A stretch of DNA of 64,000 nucleotides, from contig NC_088209.1 of assembly GCF_037126465.1 (NCBI RefSeq), forward strand, positions 1,922,001-1,986,000. The letters run 5' to 3'. Source of the DNA: Ornithodoros turicata (taxonomy: Eukaryota > Arthropoda > Arachnida > Ixodida > Argasidae). The position numbers were made by a program, and so were the translations under genes. The number at the start of each line of letters is the position of its first letter. Position 1 is the stretch's first letter. Of the stretch, positions 60,010 through 64,000 are shown one piece after another. The notes beneath the pieces are model-generated. The model was not told the origin of the DNA, did not search any database, and saw only the letters and a list, made by a program, of their open reading frames with translations.

Positions 60010-60017
60010 TATATAAG
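60010..60017 (+). promoter_or_regulatory. TATA box for the plus-strand Polinton genes
   Basis: CTATATAAGTCTG is a good TATA box about 180 bp before the first plus-strand gene (60196). CTCACAGGAGGAAG|GTACG-like and TTTTCAG words between them could also allow a short 5' intron. Confidence 0.5.
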
Positions 60018-60195
60018 TCTGCCCTCCATGACGATTCTTCGCACAGATCCTCACAGGAGGAAGGGTACGTTACATTTTTTTCCTTTCGCTCTGATATGTG
60101 GGAAAGTGTGCTTATATTTATTCTTATTTTCAGCTTCAGTCTATGTGTAGAAAAGAATAAGTGAGTCAGAGTGAGAAGTCACCACAAGATAAGGT

Positions 60196-60564
60196 ATGAC
60201 ATCTATTTTGGATAAGCTCGATAAACTCAAGAAAACTGGAGATGGAGATATTCAGAAAATGAGTAGCCTACCGAAGAATGAAAAGCTGGAGGTCTTGGAT
60301 TTGCGAAAGATTGACACGGTGTACGGCGAAGCGGTCTATGTAGAAGTGTTGATGGAGAATGACAAACGTGTAAAGTTCTACCTTCCTAGTCGCTTTAAGC
60401 GTTTGACAGAGGCTGATCTAGAGGAGATGAGACAACTGCCAAATCTTAAAATTGAGAAAAAGGAGAGATTCAAAGATGGCAAGAGAGTTGTTTCCCCGAC
60501 ATTCTGTTCACTCATGGGAAGAAAAAGTGATGATACATCGACATATCGGCAGCTCTCATCCTGA
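60196..60564 (+). CDS. Conserved small Polinton protein (possible OB-fold DNA-binding type)
   Basis: The intact 122-codon frame opens MTSILDKLDKLKKTGDGDI. A core follows with KLEVLDLRKIDTVYGEAVYV, a variable strand, then VKFYLPSRFKRLTEADLEEM and a late KIEKKERFKDGKRVVSPTF. The order 'L-x-K-x2-T-x-YG ... x-LP-x-[RK]F/Y ... L' is a pattern I associate with small proteins in Polintons and related viruses that look like OB-fold single-strand DNA-binding proteins. That role is inferred, not shown. The polymerase begins 20 nt downstream on the same strand, so the two may share a transcript and both serve replication. Confidence 0.5.
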   Translation: MTSILDKLDKLKKTGDGDIQKMSSLPKNEKLEVLDLRKIDTVYGEAVYVEVLMENDKRVKFYLPSRFKRLTEADLEEMRQLPNLKIEKKERFKDGKRVVSPTFCSLMGRKSDDTSTYRQLSS

Positions 60565-60584
60565 GACACTTCTCTCTGCACATC

Positions 60585-63500
60585 ATGGTGACCTGTCACT
60601 TATGTCCTCAACACGAACGTCAGTACTATGCAACAATAGAGGGACTCCAAATTCATCTGGCAAACGTTCACGAACTCCAGACACCCTGCATACCATTTTG
60701 TGAGACTCTCTGCACACTACGGAATTACACGAAACGCTTTGAGTTGCATCTACATGACAGAGACGAGGCGGGGCGTGAAGTGACAACGTTTTGCATGAGT
60801 ATGAACACTATCTTGCTAATGTATTGCGACACTTTGGATTCCCACTGCGCTGCTTCACATTTCTTAAAGTAGAACTTGGGCGACATACGCCCGAGGAGGA
60901 GTTACGACTTGAGATTCATTTTGTACCTTCTAAAGTGAGAACTGTTTGGTCAGAAGGAGATGTACTGCCTTCGATTGCACAGTCGAGTAGTGAGATAGCA
61001 CAAACATTAGAAAACTTAGAAATTCAAGGCTCCGGTTTTTTTCTCTTTCGCATTCTTGCTTGTATTCTAAACATTGGACGTTTGGCTCCTCAACTAATTG
61101 GATGTTCCCAATTTGAGTTACCGGGTGAATTGAAACGAAAGTATCGTTCCCTGTTGAATGTGGATTACGGACTACATGAAGATGAAGAGAACATGTGTTT
61201 TGTCTTCTCCGTGCCCAAAGAACACACGCGGTCCTCAGGACGTCCCCACAGTGTCATCGTGTCCTCGTCCTTTGAGGTTGTCCTCAGGACGTCCTGAGGG
61301 TAACACTCTCGGACTGTCCGTGAAGAGTCATTCAGGTACGTCCTGTGCCCGTCGCTGTGGGTAGCTAGTGGGACGGGAAATATTACTTTGTGCAGTTTAC
61401 CTGTTCAGACTTCCAAAACACATTTGTTTTCTTTTTGGGCCGAACCTGGGACCTGACTGACATTTTTCTCAAATAAAGGGTGGTCCAGGGTAACATTATC
61501 TGCATCTAAAAAGGATGACTGTCTATGATAAATGGAGCGCATTACTCGTGGAATGGAGAGAAACGCGCGATTCTGTCGCACTGCTTTTGACTTTCAAAGC
61601 TCCTACCTGAACGTCTCAAACCAAAAGGAGTAAGAAACATAGACTTTGCATTGATCTGGACCTAATACTTCAATGAATTCCTCACTTTAATTATTCTTTC
61701 TTTGCGTAATCGAAAGAAACATGGATAGCACACCCTTCGTTTTGTGTCACAGGCGAGCAGGACTCTCAAATGTACGGAGGATCGCGTTATAAGCAATGAA
61801 CAGTGTCTGTTTTGGCTTCGGAAGAGAATTCTAGTACCTTTCGGAGTGGGTTTCTCGGACTTCGTGCCCCTGACAGTATTTTTTTTGCGTCTTTTATATT
61901 TCTCTTTAAACCGCTGCGCTCGTTGTCCGTTATGAATTGTACTAGAAACAAACAGCGAGATTGTATTGCGGAAGTTAATCAAGATGTATGGAAAAAGAGA
62001 AGTTATCAGGACTGCGTCTGGTTTCGTATAAATTATACGCAGAAAAATGAGGTGCAGGTGAAGTCGTCCTCATAAGGTCCTGCGCGTGTTCCAGGTTGAC
62101 ACCCTGAGGATGTGCAGGTGATATGACCGGGAGTCCCACTTTAACACGGAGGTAACACTGGGAGGACCAGTTGATAACTTCCTGAGGATGTCATCGTCGT
62201 CCGGGGTTGACATCCTGGGGACGATCGCAGGACGTTTCTGTGTTGTTGGGGTGGTTGCTGGACTACATCCTGCCTCGCATCACAGGCGGAGGGCATCTTC
62301 CTACAGACCATACATAACACAGTATGTATTTCCCGATACATTTCCCGTAGCTTTCCCAAAAGATGTAGAGATATTTGAGAAACGTAATGAAATTAGCATT
62401 AATGTGTACGCATACGAAAAGGAAGGAAACTGCATTTACCCCATCAAAGTTGTTGATGAGGAGCGTCAGAAACATGTGGACTTGTTACTAGTTGACTCTC
62501 ATTTTGTGCTCATCGCAAATTTTAATGGATTGTTTGTTCCAAGTGGACAATTTCATTGTAAAAGATGTACAATGGGCTTCTGCTCAGAGGGAAGTCTGAA
62601 GTGTCATTTAAGTATGTGTAAGCAACAAAAACTAGCCAAGACCATTTACCCAAAGAAGGGAGAGACATTAGCATTTGCAGGGGAACATCTCATGTCAGAA
62701 GTTCCTTTCTACTGTGTGTATGACTTTGAAAGTGTGCTGTCACCATGTCTGGATTCAGGAAATGTGTATGAAGATCACATCCCCTCTTGATTTTGTCTGT
62801 TAGTGATACGCGCATCCGACTCATATGTCCTCCAAAAGCATCTGTATCGTGGACCTAAGTGTGTCACTGTCTTTATGGAGCTACTGCACAGACTCCATGA
62901 CGATATTTTGGAATGGATACGTGCAATTGCCCCTCTAGAAATGACCGCAGAAAATGAGCAGCAGCATGCCACAGCAAGTCACTGCAATGTTTGCCAGGAA
63001 TCTTTTGCAAAGAAGCAAAAAGTTCGTGACCATGACCATGTAAGTGGAAAATTTTGACAAACTTTGTGTAACACCTGTAACTTAAAACTGAGAGTGCCTC
63101 CTAAGATTCTAATCATTGCACACAATGCCAACTATGACTTGAGTTTTCTTTTCTCTCACTTGCATTTGCTTAAGAAAGTCGACAAAAAGGTGATTGCCAG
63201 TAGCTCCCAAAAATTCAAGGCTATAGACGTTGGCTCTTATCGATTCCTAGATAGGTTAAACTTCCTGAATGCAAGTCTCGAAACATTAGTGAAAAATCTA
63301 CATGAGAAAGGCGAAGACAACTTTCGTTGTCTGCGTCAATTTTTTTCCAAACGAAGAACATTTTCAACTAGTTGTTCGCAAAGGAATGTTTTGTTACAAT
63401 TTTGTCACCACTTTCGAAGCCTACAATGAGCTTTCTCTACCTCCTCGGGATCAATTCTTCAACACCTTGAATGGGACAGAAGTAAGTGAAGAAGATTATT

Positions 63501-64000
63501 GTCATGCACAGAGGGTCTTTGAAAAATTTCAACTCCGTAATCTTGGAGAGTATTCAGACCTATACTTACTCACAGACGCGCTGCTTTTAGCAGACGTGTT
63601 TCAGAGCTTTCGCAAGTGGACACTTGACTTTCACAAGATTGAACCTTTTCACTTTGTGTCTCTGCCTGGATTAAGCATGTCTTGCGCCCTAAAAATGAGT
63701 AAGGTAGAGCTAGAGTTGATTCACGACCCTGACGCATACCTGCTGATTGAAAATGGCATACGAGGAGGTATTACACAGTGTTCGCTGAGGAAAGCGACTG
63801 CAAATGTACCAGGAACAGAGCAGTTTGACCCCAAAAGCCCAAGTAGCTTGATCCACAACATAGACGTTAATGGGCTTTACGGTTCAGTAATGAGAGAACC
63901 ACTACCTTACGGAGGTTTCGAGTGGCTCACAGAGGATGAAATCGCGAACTTGGATATAACACACCTCCCACATGACGCACCAATGGGTTACTTCCTCGAG
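60585..64000 (+). pseudogene. Protein-primed family B DNA polymerase (Polinton), broken, runs off window
   Basis: A C2H2-like finger opens it (MVTCHLCPQHERQYYATIEG). Further blocks include LLNVDYGLHEDEENMCF before an inserted repeat (61227-62315). After it come FEKRNEISINVYAYEKEG, the zinc-finger-like FHCKRCTMGFCSEGSLKCH, exonuclease motif I in YDFESVLSP, NVCQESFAKKQKVRDHDHVS, exonuclease motif II in AHNANYDLSFLFSHL, exonuclease motif III in YLLTDALLLADVF, and palm motif A in NIDVNGLYGSVM. The remaining palm and thumb lie beyond 64000. Lesions: a frameshift near 60790, the insertion, stops at 62788-62790 and 63055-63057, and a frameshift near 63350. The family replicates the element's linear DNA using a terminal protein primer. 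Confidence 0.9.
61227..62315. mobile_element. Repeat element inserted in the polymerase gene, about 1.09 kb
   Basis: Polymerase similarity stops near 61220 and resumes near 62320. AACACA occurs at both edges (61221-61226 and 62316-62321), a candidate 6-bp target duplication. The insert is crowded with CCTCAGGACGTCC and CCTGAGGATGT words near both ends (61231-61297 and 62090-62220). Frames inside (up to 106 codons) show no transposase. The flanking polymerase frames are not in register after removal, so another small lesion exists or the edges are off by a few bases. Confidence 0.55.

Larger units (their letters stand above)
55600..64000. mobile_element. Polinton/Maverick (adintovirus-like) element, partial and decayed
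   Basis: The gene set is diagnostic: retroviral-type integrase with chromodomain, A32-type packaging ATPase, conserved small virion-type proteins, and protein-primed family B DNA polymerase. Minus-strand genes run 59588 to 55671. Plus-strand genes run from about 60196 past the window edge. Major capsid, penton and protease genes were not found in the visible part. The terminal repeats could not be located, so the left boundary (about 54.4-55.6 kb) is uncertain. Stops, frameshifts and an inserted repeat show it is a fossil copy. Confidence 0.9.

Overview
This window looks like animal nuclear DNA, most likely an arthropod and probably a chelicerate such as a tick or mite. The organism call is an inference from the repeat content: a Penelope-like element with a GIY-YIG domain, tRNA-derived SINE fragments, degraded LINEs, pogo, mariner and hAT relics, and a large Polinton. 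No bacterial operons, ribosome-binding sites, rRNA genes or CRISPR arrays were seen. Almost everything recognisable is mobile DNA in decay. The one convincing host-type gene is a leucine-rich-repeat gene on the minus strand at 12.5-14.65 kb, and it carries a frameshift.

Layout. 0-1.8 kb: the 5' half of a degraded LINE (zinc-knuckle ORF1, then an AP-endonuclease ORF2) on the minus strand. 3.39-10.93 kb: about 40 tandem copies of a 186-bp unit. Because 186 = 62 x 3, the array leaves a very long minus-strand open frame, and each unit has a TATATAAA on the plus strand. 12.5-14.65 kb: the LRR gene. 15.6-20.9 kb: a Penelope-type repeat fragment, a GGTTC-rich element, a hAT relic and a clean non-autonomous pogo/Tigger element. 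21.6-24.1 kb: a broken zinc-finger transposase of a CACTA/EnSpm-like type. 28.6-30.8 kb: a 5'-truncated Penelope-like retroelement. 33.0-33.65 kb: a deleted mariner.

35.65-49.56 kb is a nested structure. Two inverted arms of about 1.1-1.3 kb enclose about 10.3 kb. The left arm alone has been hit by at least three small DNA elements, one with a perfect 8-bp target duplication. Inside the arms is an element whose ends carry TTTGATCGAA-type repeats. It is split by a 5'-truncated LINE flanked by an identical 30-bp direct repeat, and the LINE appears to be split in turn by about 6.4 kb of further repeats.

55.6-64.0 kb is part of a Polinton/Maverick (adintovirus-like) element. A compact minus-strand cassette carries the packaging ATPase, a small GGFL protein, a two-domain virion-type protein, the integrase and two unknown proteins, with start and stop codons touching or overlapping. 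Divergent plus-strand genes are a small conserved protein and a protein-primed family B DNA polymerase that runs off the window edge. The integrase and polymerase carry stops and frameshifts and the polymerase is also interrupted by an inserted repeat, so this copy is a fossil. The capsid and protease genes are not visible here.

Gene-poor stretches are listed explicitly. All family assignments come from reading motifs by eye; no database search was possible.
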